Shown here: piece after piece, positions 27,823-36,335 of the stretch
Layout: every line of letters begins with the position of its first letter
How positions within the stretch are numbered: position 1 is the first letter of the stretch
Assembly (NCBI RefSeq): GCF_900188235.1
Contig: NZ_FZNT01000003.1
Location: 124,001 to 188,000, forward strand
Direction of reading: 5' to 3'
Length of the DNA: 64,000 nucleotides
Origin: Lutibacter agarilyticus
Lineage (GTDB): Bacteria > Bacteroidota > Bacteroidia > Flavobacteriales > Flavobacteriaceae
Notes under the pieces: generated by a model
What the model saw: only the letters and a program-made list of their open reading frames with translations
Told to the model about the DNA's origin: nothing
Databases searched by the model: none
Position numbers and translations under genes: made by a program

Positions 27823-28639
27823 TAGTTTCCTTTTTTAGTGCAACAATGAGGCTTAATTCCTCATTTAATTTTGTTAATAATTCTTCCGTTTCTTCTAATT
27901 TTTCAGCTTCAGGAAAATTTCTTTTAAACTTTTCCTGAGCCTTAACCGCATCATTTAACCTGGTTTCTTTTTTATAAAAATAGCTATTAATTGCTAACTC
28001 ATAAGAAGAAATAAATTTTAAATATAATGCTTCTTCTTTGTAACTAGTACCTAAATATTCTCCTAAAAAAATATCAAAAGCAGCTATTGCTGCAATGTAA
28101 TCTTGAGTATGGTAGTATTGTCTTGAAATTTCAAAAGCTTTTTTTTCTAATTTAGAGGTTAATTCTTTGATCGTCTCATTAGCTTCAACTATTTTGTCAG
28201 ATTCAGGGTACTTATAAATAAAATTCTGCAACGCATTGATTGCCTCATAAGTATCTTTTTGATCTAAACTATATACTGGAGAAGCTAAAAAATAACTACG
28301 TGCAGATAAATATGCTGCTTCTTCAACTTTAGAACTTTGCGGATAATTTTTAACAAACTTATCAAAATAATATGAAGACAATGTATATTGCTTGGTATTA
28401 TAATGTGCTTGTGAAATCATATATTGAATACGCTCATTTTGAGGTTTCCCCCTATAAAATGGCGTAATTTTCTCAAGTAATTGGTTCGCTTTATTAAAAC
28501 TCTGTTCTTCGTACATTTTTGTAGCCATCTTATATTGTTCCTGAGCAGTACCCTTATTAAGTACTTTATGATACTCACCACAAGATGAAAGTCCTGTTGC
28601 TATCAATAAAATGAAAATATAAATCTTATTTTTTTGCAT
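27812..28639 (-). CDS. bamD: Outer-membrane assembly lipoprotein BamD
   Basis: 275 residues. The lipoprotein signal ends at the lipobox LSSC (Cys about 20). TPR helices follow, with ERIQYMISQAHYNTKQYTLSSYYFDKFVKNYP being the typical BamD stretch. It works with BamA in inserting outer-membrane beta-barrels. On the minus strand a TAATTTTG box (28651-28644) lies only 5 bp before the ATG, so the transcript may be leaderless or nearly so. First gene of the bamD-recN operon. Confidence 0.93.
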   Translation of the reverse strand: MQKNKIYIFILLIATGLSSCGEYHKVLNKGTAQEQYKMATKMYEEQSFNKANQLLEKITPFYRGKPQNERIQYMISQAHYNTKQYTLSSYYFDKFVKNYPQSSKVEEAAYLSARSYFLASPVYSLDQKDTYEAINALQNFIYKYPESDKIVEANETIKELTSKLEKKAFEISRQYYHTQDYIAAIAAFDIFLGEYLGTSYKEEALYLKFISSYELAINSYFYKKETRLNDAVKAQEKFKRNFPEAEKLEETEELLTKLNEELSLIVALKKETNGL

Positions 28640-28758
28640 TGGGCAAAATTAGTTATTTATTATGGATTATTAAAATGATTTTTTTACTTCAATAAAACAC
28701 AAAAATAACTTGCTTATACTATATAAACAGTGTAAAAAACTTAATTGTTTGTTAATTG

Positions 28759-29274
28759 TTATACTGTAGGTGCTGCTGCACTTACCACATTAAGTTGCTT
28801 AATATCATTATCAAACAAGTACAACCCACCTTTATCGTCTCCAATTAAGTTAATTTTATCTAAAATCGTTCTAGCTTGGGCTTCTTCTTCAATTTGTTCA
28901 GCTACATACCACTGTAAAAAATTATGAGTTGCATAATCTTTTTCTTCTAAAGCAATATGAACTAAATCATTAATACTTTGAGAAACAAAAACCTCATGTT
29001 TAAATAATGTTTCAAACATTTCTTTAATTGAACCAAACTCAGCCGCAGGCTCAACTAAATCAGAAACATGTGCTTGACCTCCTCTTTCATTCACATATTT
29101 AAATAGTTTTAACATATGCTGACGTTCTTCATCTGAAGCATCGTACATGAATTGAGAAACTCCTTCTAAACCTTTATTCTCTGAATAAGAAGCCATTGCT
29201 AAATATATTTGAGACGATTCTGCTTCAATTCTTATTTGCTTATTTAAAGCAGCTTGCATATTTCTTGATAACAT
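28759..29274 (-). CDS. ftnA: Ferritin
   Basis: 171 residues from the ATG at 29274 (MLSRNMQAALN); an upstream in-frame ATG at 29295 would add only MNKKYKI, unusual for the family. It is a four-helix ferritin with ferroxidase ligands visible in EAESSQIYLAMASY and DEERQHMLKLFKY, and later in the VAEQIEEEAQ helix. It stores iron as a 24-mer and lacks the haem Met of bacterioferritin. The C-terminal AAAPTV tail is short. A single-gene unit between bamD and dapA. Confidence 0.92.
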   Translation of the reverse strand: MLSRNMQAALNKQIRIEAESSQIYLAMASYSENKGLEGVSQFMYDASDEERQHMLKLFKYVNERGGQAHVSDLVEPAAEFGSIKEMFETLFKHEVFVSQSINDLVHIALEEKDYATHNFLQWYVAEQIEEEAQARTILDKINLIGDDKGGLYLFDNDIKQLNVVSAAAPTV

Positions 29275-29320
29275 AATTTTGTATTTTTTATTCATTTTAC
29301 ACCTAAACGATGTAAAATTA

Positions 29321-30196
29321 CTAATAATTATCTATAAAAGCATTAATTTTTTGCTGTAATTCTAACGTTGCAGGTACCAAAGGTAACCTCACATTTAATT
29401 TACAGATGGCTAATTTATTTAAAACCGCTTTAATTCCAGAAGGATTACATTCTTCAAAAATAGAATCAATACTATCCATTATTTTATAATGCAATTCATT
29501 CGCCTTTTCAACTTCACTATTTAAGCCTAATTGAATCATTTCTGAAAAATCTTTAGGTAAACCTTGACCAATTACCGAAATAACACCTGAACCACCTGCT
29601 AACACCATTGGTAAAGCAATCATATCATCACCTGAAATCACCATAAAATCTTTAGGCTTTTGTTGAATTAAACGCATTGCCTGTACCAAATCTCCTGCTG
29701 CTTCTTTTACCGCTACAATATTATTAAAATCATTAGCCAATCTTAAAATTGTTGTTGGCTCAAAGTTTTTACCAGTTCTACCTGGTACATTGTATAAAAT
29801 AATTGGTAAAGGACTAGCTTCAGCTATAGCTTTAAAATGCTGGTAAATTCCTTCTTGAGTTGGCTTGTTATAATAAGGAGAAACAGAAAGAATTGCACAA
29901 AAAGCTGATAAATCTGTGGTTTTAATTTCTTCAACAACAGCCATTGTATTGTTTCCTCCAACACCTAACACCAACGGAAGCCTTCCATTGTTAGTTTTTA
30001 TAATGGTTTCCTTTACCTGTTCTTTTTCTTCTTTTGTTAAGGTCGCTGGCTCTCCTGTAGTACCAAGAACTACTAAATAGTTAACCCCATTATCAATTTG
30101 AAAGTTTACCAAACGTGCTAAACCAACAAAATCAACTGATTGATCTTCATTAAATGGTGTTACCAAAGCAACGCCTGTCCCTAACAATTCCTTCAT
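29321..30196 (-). CDS. dapA: 4-hydroxy-tetrahydrodipicolinate synthase
   Basis: A 291-residue TIM-barrel lyase of the lysine/diaminopimelate pathway condensing pyruvate with aspartate semialdehyde. The Schiff-base Lys is at 164 (VAVKEAAGD), with GTTGE at 45-49, the catalytic Tyr at 135 in LYNVPGRT, and the lysine-type R140. The start codon shares its last base with the stop of the upstream DUF6913 gene, so the two are coupled. Confidence 0.96.
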   Translation of the reverse strand: MKELLGTGVALVTPFNEDQSVDFVGLARLVNFQIDNGVNYLVVLGTTGEPATLTKEEKEQVKETIIKTNNGRLPLVLGVGGNNTMAVVEEIKTTDLSAFCAILSVSPYYNKPTQEGIYQHFKAIAEASPLPIILYNVPGRTGKNFEPTTILRLANDFNNIVAVKEAAGDLVQAMRLIQQKPKDFMVISGDDMIALPMVLAGGSGVISVIGQGLPKDFSEMIQLGLNSEVEKANELHYKIMDSIDSIFEECNPSGIKAVLNKLAICKLNVRLPLVPATLELQQKINAFIDNY

Positions 30197-30717
30197 TATA
30201 ATTTATTTAAGATCTCTAAATACTTCTTTAACTCACTATTAAACAACGCTGTATCAGATATTTCGCAATCAATCATTATATCGTACAAGCGTGTGTCAAC
30301 TTCTGAAAAACCAACTTTAAGCGCAGCCTCACATTGCAAAACTAATAACTTACAATATATATTTTCAACTTTACTGTAATTAATTAACAAATCGTATTTT
30401 TTTGTTAAAACAGCTTTCAAAACGTCAGACTTCACTTTACCAAACCAACCAAAATCTTTTGAAGAAAAACAGTTTTCACAAGTATTTTTTTTATTTATGT
30501 TATTATAAAATATTACAACATCTATGTTATCTTCAGTCAATCCCAAGTGCTCAGAAATACTTTGTAAAACGGCTTCTCTATTAGAACTCTCATTTAAAAA
30601 AACAACACTATTTTGAAGCTTATATGATTCATGTTTTTTTGAATCTTCCAACAATTTTCGCAATTGTTTGTTGAAAAAAAATTGAGTACTTTTTCGTTTA
30701 AATCCTTTGAAAATCAT
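30196..30717 (-). CDS. DUF6913-like small protein
   Basis: A 173-residue basic N-terminus ([12 protein letters not shown]) is followed by an alternating alpha/beta fold without membrane segments. A Cys pair (CENC, about 95-98) sits in the middle of the protein, followed by [10 protein letters not shown] recognise it as a flavobacterial protein usually found beside dapA and recently placed in DUF6913; this family name is from memory. Function unknown. Overlaps the dapA start by one base. Confidence 0.7.
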   Translation of the reverse strand: MIFKGFKRKSTQFFFNKQLRKLLEDSKKHESYKLQNSVVFLNESSNREAVLQSISEHLGLTEDNIDVVIFYNNINKKNTCENCFSSKDFGWFGKVKSDVLKAVLTKKYDLLINYSKVENIYCKLLVLQCEAALKVGFSEVDTRLYDIMIDCEISDTALFNSELKKYLEILNKL

Positions 30718-30769
30718 CTATATTTACGCTTGATTCACAAAACTAATTAAAATCATTAGTACTACAACA

Positions 30770-31522
30770 ATGAAAAATACAATTCTTATTCTTTTTATAA
30801 CTTTACTTAGTGTAAGTTGTAAAAAAGAGCCTCAATATTTGGTTAAAATTGAAGGTAAACAGCTGCCTATTTCCGCAGAAATTGCATCCGATAAAACTAT
30901 TGAAGATTTTATTCTACCATATAAAGAAAAAGTAGAAGCTGAAATGAACACTGTTTTAAGCTACACTCCTAAAGACTTGGTTAGAATAGATGGCAAATTA
31001 GAAAGTTCTCTTGGCAATTTAATGGCCGATTTATGTTTTGAAAGAGCAAATCCGGTATTCAACTCTAGAACAGGAAAAAATATAGATTTTGCGATGCTAA
31101 ACTTTGGTGGCATTAGAGCAGGAATTACAAAAGGCGATATTAAAACAATAAATGCTTTTAATTTAATGCCGTTTGAAAATAGCTTGGTTGTTGTAGAAAT
31201 GACCGCTGAAAAAGTTACCGAATTAGCCAAGTATTTAATTGCTCAAAACAAAGCTCACCCCATATCAAAACAACTAAACTTAATAGTTGAAGCTAATGAA
31301 TACAATTTAACAATTCATAATTTACCTCTTGATGATTCAAAAACTTATTTTGTTTTAACTTCTGATTATTTACAAAATGGAGGTGATAATATGGTGTTTT
31401 TTAAAGACCCTGTGAAATTATTTAAATTAGATTATAAAGTTCGAAATTCAATTATTGATTATTTCACTGAAATTGATACAATTAAAGTTGAATTAGACGG
31501 AAGATTTACAAAAGAAAATTAA
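30770..31522 (+). CDS. 5'-nucleotidase C-terminal domain lipoprotein
   Basis: 250 residues. The lipoprotein signal ends at LSVSC (Cys 17). The rest matches the substrate-binding domain of periplasmic 5'-nucleotidases: LGNLMADLCFE, FAMLNFGGIRAGI, FNLMPFENSLVVVEMT and TSDYLQNGGDNM. The catalytic metallophosphoesterase domain is absent here and is encoded by the next gene, 4 bp downstream. In most bacteria both domains are on one chain, so this is a split version. Together they should hydrolyse extracytoplasmic nucleotides or UDP-sugars. Confidence 0.9.
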   Translation: MKNTILILFITLLSVSCKKEPQYLVKIEGKQLPISAEIASDKTIEDFILPYKEKVEAEMNTVLSYTPKDLVRIDGKLESSLGNLMADLCFERANPVFNSRTGKNIDFAMLNFGGIRAGITKGDIKTINAFNLMPFENSLVVVEMTAEKVTELAKYLIAQNKAHPISKQLNLIVEANEYNLTIHNLPLDDSKTYFVLTSDYLQNGGDNMVFFKDPVKLFKLDYKVRNSIIDYFTEIDTIKVELDGRFTKEN

Positions 31523-31526
31523 GAAA

Positions 31527-32435
31527 ATGAAAAGAAGAAACTTTATACAAAAATCTACTGCTGCAACTGCTTTTTTAACTTTAGGCGGACTTTCAATGCA
31601 GTCTTTCAGCGAAAAAAACACCAAGCAGATTACCATTTTACACACAAACGATGTACATAGCCATATTGAACCTTTTAAAAACAATCATTATAAATACCCA
31701 AATCAGGGTGGTGTGGCTCGAAGAGCAATTTTGGTTGAAGAAATTCGAAAAGAAAACCCTAACACCTTATTGTTAGATGCTGGGGATATTTTTCAAGGAA
31801 CGCCTTACTTTAACTTTTACGGTGGTGAATTGGAATTTAAATTAATGAGCATGCTAAAATATGATGCTGCAACTATTGGAAATCATGATTTTGACAATAG
31901 TATTGATGGTTTATATGCACAACTTCCCCACGCAAAGTTTAATTTTATTTCATCAAATTACGATTTTAAAAATACCATTTTAGATACGCACGTAAAACCT
32001 TATAAAGTTTTTGAAAAAGATGGAATTAAAATTGGAGTTTTTGGCTTAGGAATTGAATTAGCTGGTTTGGTAGACCCAAGAATGTTTAAAGAAACAATTT
32101 ATTTAGACCCTGTTGAAATAGCACAGGATATGAGTAGAATATTAAAAGATGATGAAGGCTGCGATTTGGTTATTTGTCTTTCGCACCTAGGATATCACTA
32201 TACTAATGATAAAATTAACGATTTAAAACTAGCTTCAAAAACAAAAAATATTGATTTAATAATTGGAGGCCATACACATACTTTTTTACCTAAGCCAACC
32301 GTTACTAAAAACAGTGATGGCGAAAATGTGCTGGTAAACCAGGTAGGCTGTTACGGAATAAATGTTGGCCGAGTTGATTTTTATTTTGATAGTGATAAAA
32401 ATAAAACAAGTAAAGGAAAAAGTATTATTGTATAA
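31527..32435 (+). CDS. 5'-nucleotidase metallophosphoesterase domain protein, Tat-exported
   Basis: 302 residues. A twin-arginine signal MKRRNFIQKSTAATAFLTLGG precedes a metallophosphoesterase fold: ILHTNDVHSH (metal ligands), LLDAGDIFQG, TIGNHDFD, LSHLGY and GGHTHTF. This is the N-terminal domain of 5'-nucleotidase/UshA-type enzymes without its C-terminal substrate domain, which the preceding gene supplies. Use of Tat here and a lipoprotein Sec signal on the partner means the two halves must meet after export. The 4-bp gap indicates one operon. Confidence 0.92.
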   Translation: MKRRNFIQKSTAATAFLTLGGLSMQSFSEKNTKQITILHTNDVHSHIEPFKNNHYKYPNQGGVARRAILVEEIRKENPNTLLLDAGDIFQGTPYFNFYGGELEFKLMSMLKYDAATIGNHDFDNSIDGLYAQLPHAKFNFISSNYDFKNTILDTHVKPYKVFEKDGIKIGVFGLGIELAGLVDPRMFKETIYLDPVEIAQDMSRILKDDEGCDLVICLSHLGYHYTNDKINDLKLASKTKNIDLIIGGHTHTFLPKPTVTKNSDGENVLVNQVGCYGINVGRVDFYFDSDKNKTSKGKSIIV

Positions 32436-32450
32436 AACAAAATAGATAGC

Positions 32451-33491
32451 ATGAGAATTGAAACAGATTTAAAATTAGGATTTAAGGATGTAATGATACG
32501 ACCTAAACGCTCTACACTAAGCTCTAGAGCACAGGTAAGCTTAGATAGAGATTTCACCTTTTTACATAGTAATTACAAATGGACTGGCGTGCCAATTATG
32601 GCCGCAAATATGGATACTGTTGGTACTTTTGAAATGGCAACAGCATTAGCTAAACATAAAATTTTCACAGCAATTCATAAACATTATACAATTGAAGAAT
32701 GGAGTATTTTTATGGAATCTATTCCTGATGAAATGACCGATTATTTTTCGGTAAGTACAGGAACAGGAGCTGCAGACTCTGAAAAATTAGCCACAATTAT
32801 TGGCAATCATCCTCAAATAAAATTTATTTGTATTGATGTTGCAAATGGCTATTCTGAACATTTTGTGAATTTTGTAAAAAACACTCGCAACCAATATCCT
32901 GATAAAGTAATTATGGCAGGAAATGTAGTTACAGGTGAAATGGTGGAAGAATTGTTGCTAGCTGGTGCAGATATTATTAAAGTTGGTATTGGACCAGGTT
33001 CAGTTTGTACAACACGTGTAAAAACTGGTGTTGGTTACCCACAACTTTCAGCTATTATTGAATGTGCTGATGCTGCACATGGTTTAGGCGGACAAATAGT
33101 TTCAGATGGTGGTTGTAAAATTCCTGGAGATATTGCCAAAGCTTTTGGTGGTGGCGCTGATTTTGTAATGCTTGGCGGAATGCTTGCAGGCCATACAGAA
33201 AGCGGTGGAGAAACAGTTGAAATTGATGGCGAAAAATTCAAGCAGTTTTACGGAATGAGTTCTGAAACAGCTATGAACAAGCACGTTGGAGGTGTTGCAA
33301 ATTACAGAGCTTCTGAAGGTAAAACTGTACAAATTCCTTTTAGAGGTAGCGTTGAACACACCGTTCAAGATTTCTTAGGAAGTTTAAGATCTACTTGTAC
33401 TTATGTTGGCGCAAACAGATTGAAAGAATTAACCAAACGAACTACTTTTATTAGAGTTCAAGAACAACACAACGAAGTGTTTTCAAAATAA
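32451..33491 (+). CDS. guaC: GMP reductase
   Basis: 346 residues. It converts GMP to IMP with NADPH in purine salvage. The catalytic Cys is at 186 in [10 protein letters not shown], matching Cys186 of the E. coli enzyme. [14 protein letters not shown] near 50-63, VSDGGC and [11 protein letters not shown] form the IMPDH/GMPR barrel sites. There is no CBS insertion, which excludes IMP dehydrogenase. It lies 15 bp after the 5'-nucleotidase genes, so scavenged nucleotides and purine interconversion may be co-expressed. Confidence 0.95.
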   Translation: MRIETDLKLGFKDVMIRPKRSTLSSRAQVSLDRDFTFLHSNYKWTGVPIMAANMDTVGTFEMATALAKHKIFTAIHKHYTIEEWSIFMESIPDEMTDYFSVSTGTGAADSEKLATIIGNHPQIKFICIDVANGYSEHFVNFVKNTRNQYPDKVIMAGNVVTGEMVEELLLAGADIIKVGIGPGSVCTTRVKTGVGYPQLSAIIECADAAHGLGGQIVSDGGCKIPGDIAKAFGGGADFVMLGGMLAGHTESGGETVEIDGEKFKQFYGMSSETAMNKHVGGVANYRASEGKTVQIPFRGSVEHTVQDFLGSLRSTCTYVGANRLKELTKRTTFIRVQEQHNEVFSK

Positions 33492-33513
33492 AGCTTGCAA
33501 TACATTAAAATTG

Positions 33514-33553
33514 AAAGGTGTAAAAAACAATGTGATTGTTTTTTACACCTTTT
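33514..33553 (+). terminator. Terminator after guaC
   Basis: A long stem AAAGGTGTAAAAAACAAT / ATTGTTTTTTACACCTTT with a TGTG loop lies 23 bp after the guaC stop. Confidence 0.88.
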
Positions 33554-33623
33554 CTTATTCCTACACTTTATGAAATAATGTAATCATTTTAAAAAACTAC
33601 GTCTAAATTTAAAAGTTTCAAAA

Positions 33624-34010
33624 ATGAATAAAACTATTTCTTTGCTTATTAGAATTGCAATTGCGCTAATTTTAGTTCAAACATTACGATACAAATTTAC
33701 CGCGCATCCCGACAGTGTATTTATTTTTTCAAAAATAGGATTAGAACCCTTTGGAAGAATTGGAATTGGAATTTTAGAATTAGTTGCAGCACTACTTATT
33801 TTAATTCCAAAAACCATTTGGGTTGGTGCCGTTTTAACTGTTGGAATAATTAGTGGAGCAATATTTATGCACTTAACAAAATTAGGTATAGAGATTCATC
33901 AAGATAATGGCAAACTATTTTATATGGGCGTAATCGTTTTAATTTTAAGTATTGTTATTTGTTGGAACGAACGAAGAAAGATACCAGTAATCAGAAACTA
34001 TTTTAAATAA
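33624..34010 (+). CDS. DoxX-like membrane protein
   Basis: A 128-residue protein with four hydrophobic helices and the DoxX-family layout (LRIAIALILVQTLRYKF, LEPFGRIGIGILELVAALLILIP, HLTKLGI). It belongs to the broad DoxX/SURF4 superfamily of small membrane proteins, variously tied to respiration or oxidative stress; no specific role can be assigned. It is a monocistronic unit following the guaC terminator. The 248 bp after it hold no gene, only the fabH terminator. Confidence 0.82.
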   Translation: MNKTISLLIRIAIALILVQTLRYKFTAHPDSVFIFSKIGLEPFGRIGIGILELVAALLILIPKTIWVGAVLTVGIISGAIFMHLTKLGIEIHQDNGKLFYMGVIVLILSIVICWNERRKIPVIRNYFK

Positions 34011-34202
34011 ATCCATGGCTTTCCTAAGAGCGAATTACTTCTTAAAATATGTTTTAAATATTTATATGTTTAACAAATTATTAACGTAAACAGCTGTTAC
34101 AAAGCAACATTACAAGCGTCTTTTAAGTATACCATTTGTTTGGGACATTAAACTTAAAGGTTTTATAATTATTTGAATTAATTTATAACACCTAAAAAAC
34201 AA

Positions 34203-34235
34203 AAAAGCCTCTTAAACTTGCATTTTAGAGGCTTT
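34203..34235 (-). terminator. Terminator after fabH
   Basis: The stem AAAGCCTCTTAAA / TTTTAGAGGCTTT lies 24 bp downstream of the minus-strand fabH stop at 34259. Flanking T and A tracts suggest it can serve both strands. Confidence 0.82.
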
Positions 34236-34258
34236 CTTTATTTTATACATTAGCTAAA

Positions 34259-35266
34259 CTACCATCTCATCACCACACTTCCCCAAGTAAATCCACTACC
34301 AAAGGCAGCTAAAACAACCAAATCATTGTCTTTAATTTTACCTTTTTCCCACGCTTCAGAAAGCGCAATAATAATTGAAGCCGCAGTGGTATTACCGTAG
34401 TTCATAATATTATTATACACCTGATCATCATTCAGCTTAAATTTCTTTTGAATAAATTGAGAAATTCTCAAATTAGCTTGATGCGGAATAAACAAATCTA
34501 TATCTGTAGCTTGTAAATTATTTTTTTGAAGTCCTTCCATAATTACTTCTGAAAAACGAACCACCGCATTCTTAAACACAAATGTTCCATTCATATACGG
34601 AAAATAAGATTCATCTGTTTCATCATTAGCCTCTAAAATTTCAGGCACCCAATGGCGAATGCTTGGAGCCAATACGGTTAATTCTTCAGCATGTTTTCCT
34701 TCAGAATGTAAATGCGTAGATAATATTCCCTTTGTATTATCTTCGGTTCTAGATAACACGGCTGCCCCTGCTCCATCACCAAAAATTACTGAAACATTTC
34801 TTCCACGTGTAGTTTTATCTAATCCTCCTGAATGAAATTCAGAACCTACAACCAACACATTTTTATACATTCCTGTTTTAATAAATTGATCTGCAACAGA
34901 CAAACCATATACAAATCCTGAACACTGATTTCTAATATCTAATGCACCAACAGTTCGCATATCTAACATTTCCTGTAATTGCACTCCACAACCTGGAAAA
35001 TAATAATCTGGACTTAGCGTAGCAAATACAATAAAATCAATATCTTTTGTAGTTAAACCCGCTCTTTCTATGGCAATTCTGGCTGCTTTTGCCCCCATAA
35101 CTGCAGAAGTATCTTCACTTCCTTCTTCAATCCATCTTCGTTCTTTAATACCTGTTCTTTCCTGAATCCATTCGTCATTGGTATCCATAAGTTTGGATAA
35201 ATCGTCATTTGTAACCACATTTTCAGGCACGTAATAACCAAGACCTGTTATCTTCGAATTATACAT
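34259..35266 (-). CDS. fabH: 3-oxoacyl-ACP synthase III (KAS III)
   Basis: 335 residues. It starts fatty-acid synthesis by condensing an acyl-CoA with malonyl-ACP. The catalytic Cys is at 115 in NQCSGFVYG. The catalytic His and Asn are in IPHQANLRI and NYGNTTAAS. The N-terminus (MYNSKITGLGYYVPE, TNDEWIQERTGI) is typical of FabH. It has its own promoter and terminator. Bacteroidota often carry more than one KAS III, so a specialised paralogue is possible. Confidence 0.92.
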   Translation of the reverse strand: MYNSKITGLGYYVPENVVTNDDLSKLMDTNDEWIQERTGIKERRWIEEGSEDTSAVMGAKAARIAIERAGLTTKDIDFIVFATLSPDYYFPGCGVQLQEMLDMRTVGALDIRNQCSGFVYGLSVADQFIKTGMYKNVLVVGSEFHSGGLDKTTRGRNVSVIFGDGAGAAVLSRTEDNTKGILSTHLHSEGKHAEELTVLAPSIRHWVPEILEANDETDESYFPYMNGTFVFKNAVVRFSEVIMEGLQKNNLQATDIDLFIPHQANLRISQFIQKKFKLNDDQVYNNIMNYGNTTAASIIIALSEAWEKGKIKDNDLVVLAAFGSGFTWGSVVMRW

Positions 35267-35293
35267 ATTTTACATTTTTTAACATATCTATTC

Positions 35294-35324
35294 CAAACTT
35301 ACTAAAAAGTTCATATTTTAACAA
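35294..35324 (-). promoter_or_regulatory. fabH promoter
   Basis: On the minus strand TTG (35324-35322), a 20-bp spacer and TAAGTTTG (35301-35294) fit the Bacteroidota promoter consensus, 28 bp before the fabH ATG. Confidence 0.7.
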
Positions 35325-35478
35325 TTAAAATTTTCATAATTCGTAATAAACAAGGTGTTTTAAAAAACTTAAAACTCATAACTATTTCAAATAGAGCTAC
35401 TTCTTTTAAGTGCAAGTTCAATTATTTTAATTAACAGAATTAAAATTTAACAAAAAAGGTAGTTTAAACGAGCTTTTA

Positions 35479-36168
35479 TTAGTATAATTCCATCACCTCA
35501 TCTAAAGGTTTTCGTTCAATAGCTGGCACATAGGTTTTAGCTGCTTTATAACCGACTGGTAGCAATAAAAAAGCTCGTTCGTTTGATGGTCGCTCTAATA
35601 TTTGTTCTAAAAAACGCATTGGGCTTGGCGTATGTGTTAACGTAACCAGACCTGCATTATGTATGGCCGAAATTAAAAATCCACAAGCCAAACCCACAGA
35701 TTCATTTACATAATAATTTGGATGCTTTTTTCCTTCAACATCTATTTCATAAGGACGTTTAAATACAATAATTAAATAAGGAGCCGTTTCTAAAAAAGGT
35801 TTGTTAGCATCGGTTCCTATATGTTTTAAATCGTCTAGCCATTCTTCACTCATACGTTCGGCGTAACTTTTACGCTCTTCTTCTTCCGCAGCCAATCTAA
35901 TTTTCTTTTTTATTTCTGAACTTTTTACAACACAAAACGTCCAAGGTTGTTTATTTGCTCCTGAAGGCGCTGTTGATGCCGATTTTACAATGTTCTCAAT
36001 AACTTCAATAGGAATTTCCTTATCTGAAAAATCGCGAACAGATCTACGTTTGTTACACCTATTAAAATAATCTTCTGAACGTTGCAACATTTCCTTTTCT
36101 GAAACTTCTTCTTGATTGTAAAAAATATGTTTATGACCATTCACTAAAATAAAATCATCTGTTTGCAT
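35479..36168 (-). CDS. Iodotyrosine deiodinase-like flavoprotein (nitroreductase superfamily)
   Basis: 229 residues. The FMN-binding RRSVRDF (41-47), APSGANKQPWTF (67-78) and GLVTLTHTPSP (173-183) match the iodotyrosine deiodinase (IYD) branch more than ordinary nitroreductases. The three active-site lid residues known from mammalian IYD (Glu157, Tyr161, Lys182) have exact counterparts Glu98, Tyr102 and Lys123 with the same spacing. IYD removes halogen from mono- and di-iodotyrosine. The natural substrate in bacteria is uncertain. On the minus strand a TAGATTTG box (36201-36194) lies 25 bp before the ATG. Confidence 0.85.
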   Translation of the reverse strand: MQTDDFILVNGHKHIFYNQEEVSEKEMLQRSEDYFNRCNKRRSVRDFSDKEIPIEVIENIVKSASTAPSGANKQPWTFCVVKSSEIKKKIRLAAEEEERKSYAERMSEEWLDDLKHIGTDANKPFLETAPYLIIVFKRPYEIDVEGKKHPNYYVNESVGLACGFLISAIHNAGLVTLTHTPSPMRFLEQILERPSNERAFLLLPVGYKAAKTYVPAIERKPLDEVMELY

Positions 36169-36254
36169 ACGTATATTTTTGAAGTTAAAAATACAAATCT
36201 ATTTATAAAGTACGTCTTTATGACCATTACAGGTTGAAATATTTTCAACACTGC

Positions 36255-36294
36255 TGTCAAATTGTCACAGATACAACTTTGGTATTTTTTTTGA
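36255..36294 (+). promoter_or_regulatory. Candidate htpG control region: TGTCA direct repeats and -24/-12-like element
   Basis: Two TGTCA pentamers, 8 bp apart start to start (36255 and 36263), precede TGGTATTTTTTTTGA (36280-36294). In this element GG and GA are separated by 10 bp, the spacing of a sigma-54 -24/-12 promoter (GG-N10-GC), with A in place of the final C. No TAnnTTTG box of good quality is present before htpG. It could be a heat-shock promoter of this lineage or an imperfect sigma-54 site. Confidence 0.4.
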
Positions 36295-36335
36295 CTATTG
36301 ACTATTCGTTAAACTAAAAATTAAAACATATACAT

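Noticed and set aside
28759-29274. Bacterioferritin instead of ferritin
   Set aside because: The haem-binding Met region and typical bacterioferritin N-terminus are absent; the sequence reads as an FtnA-type ferritin.
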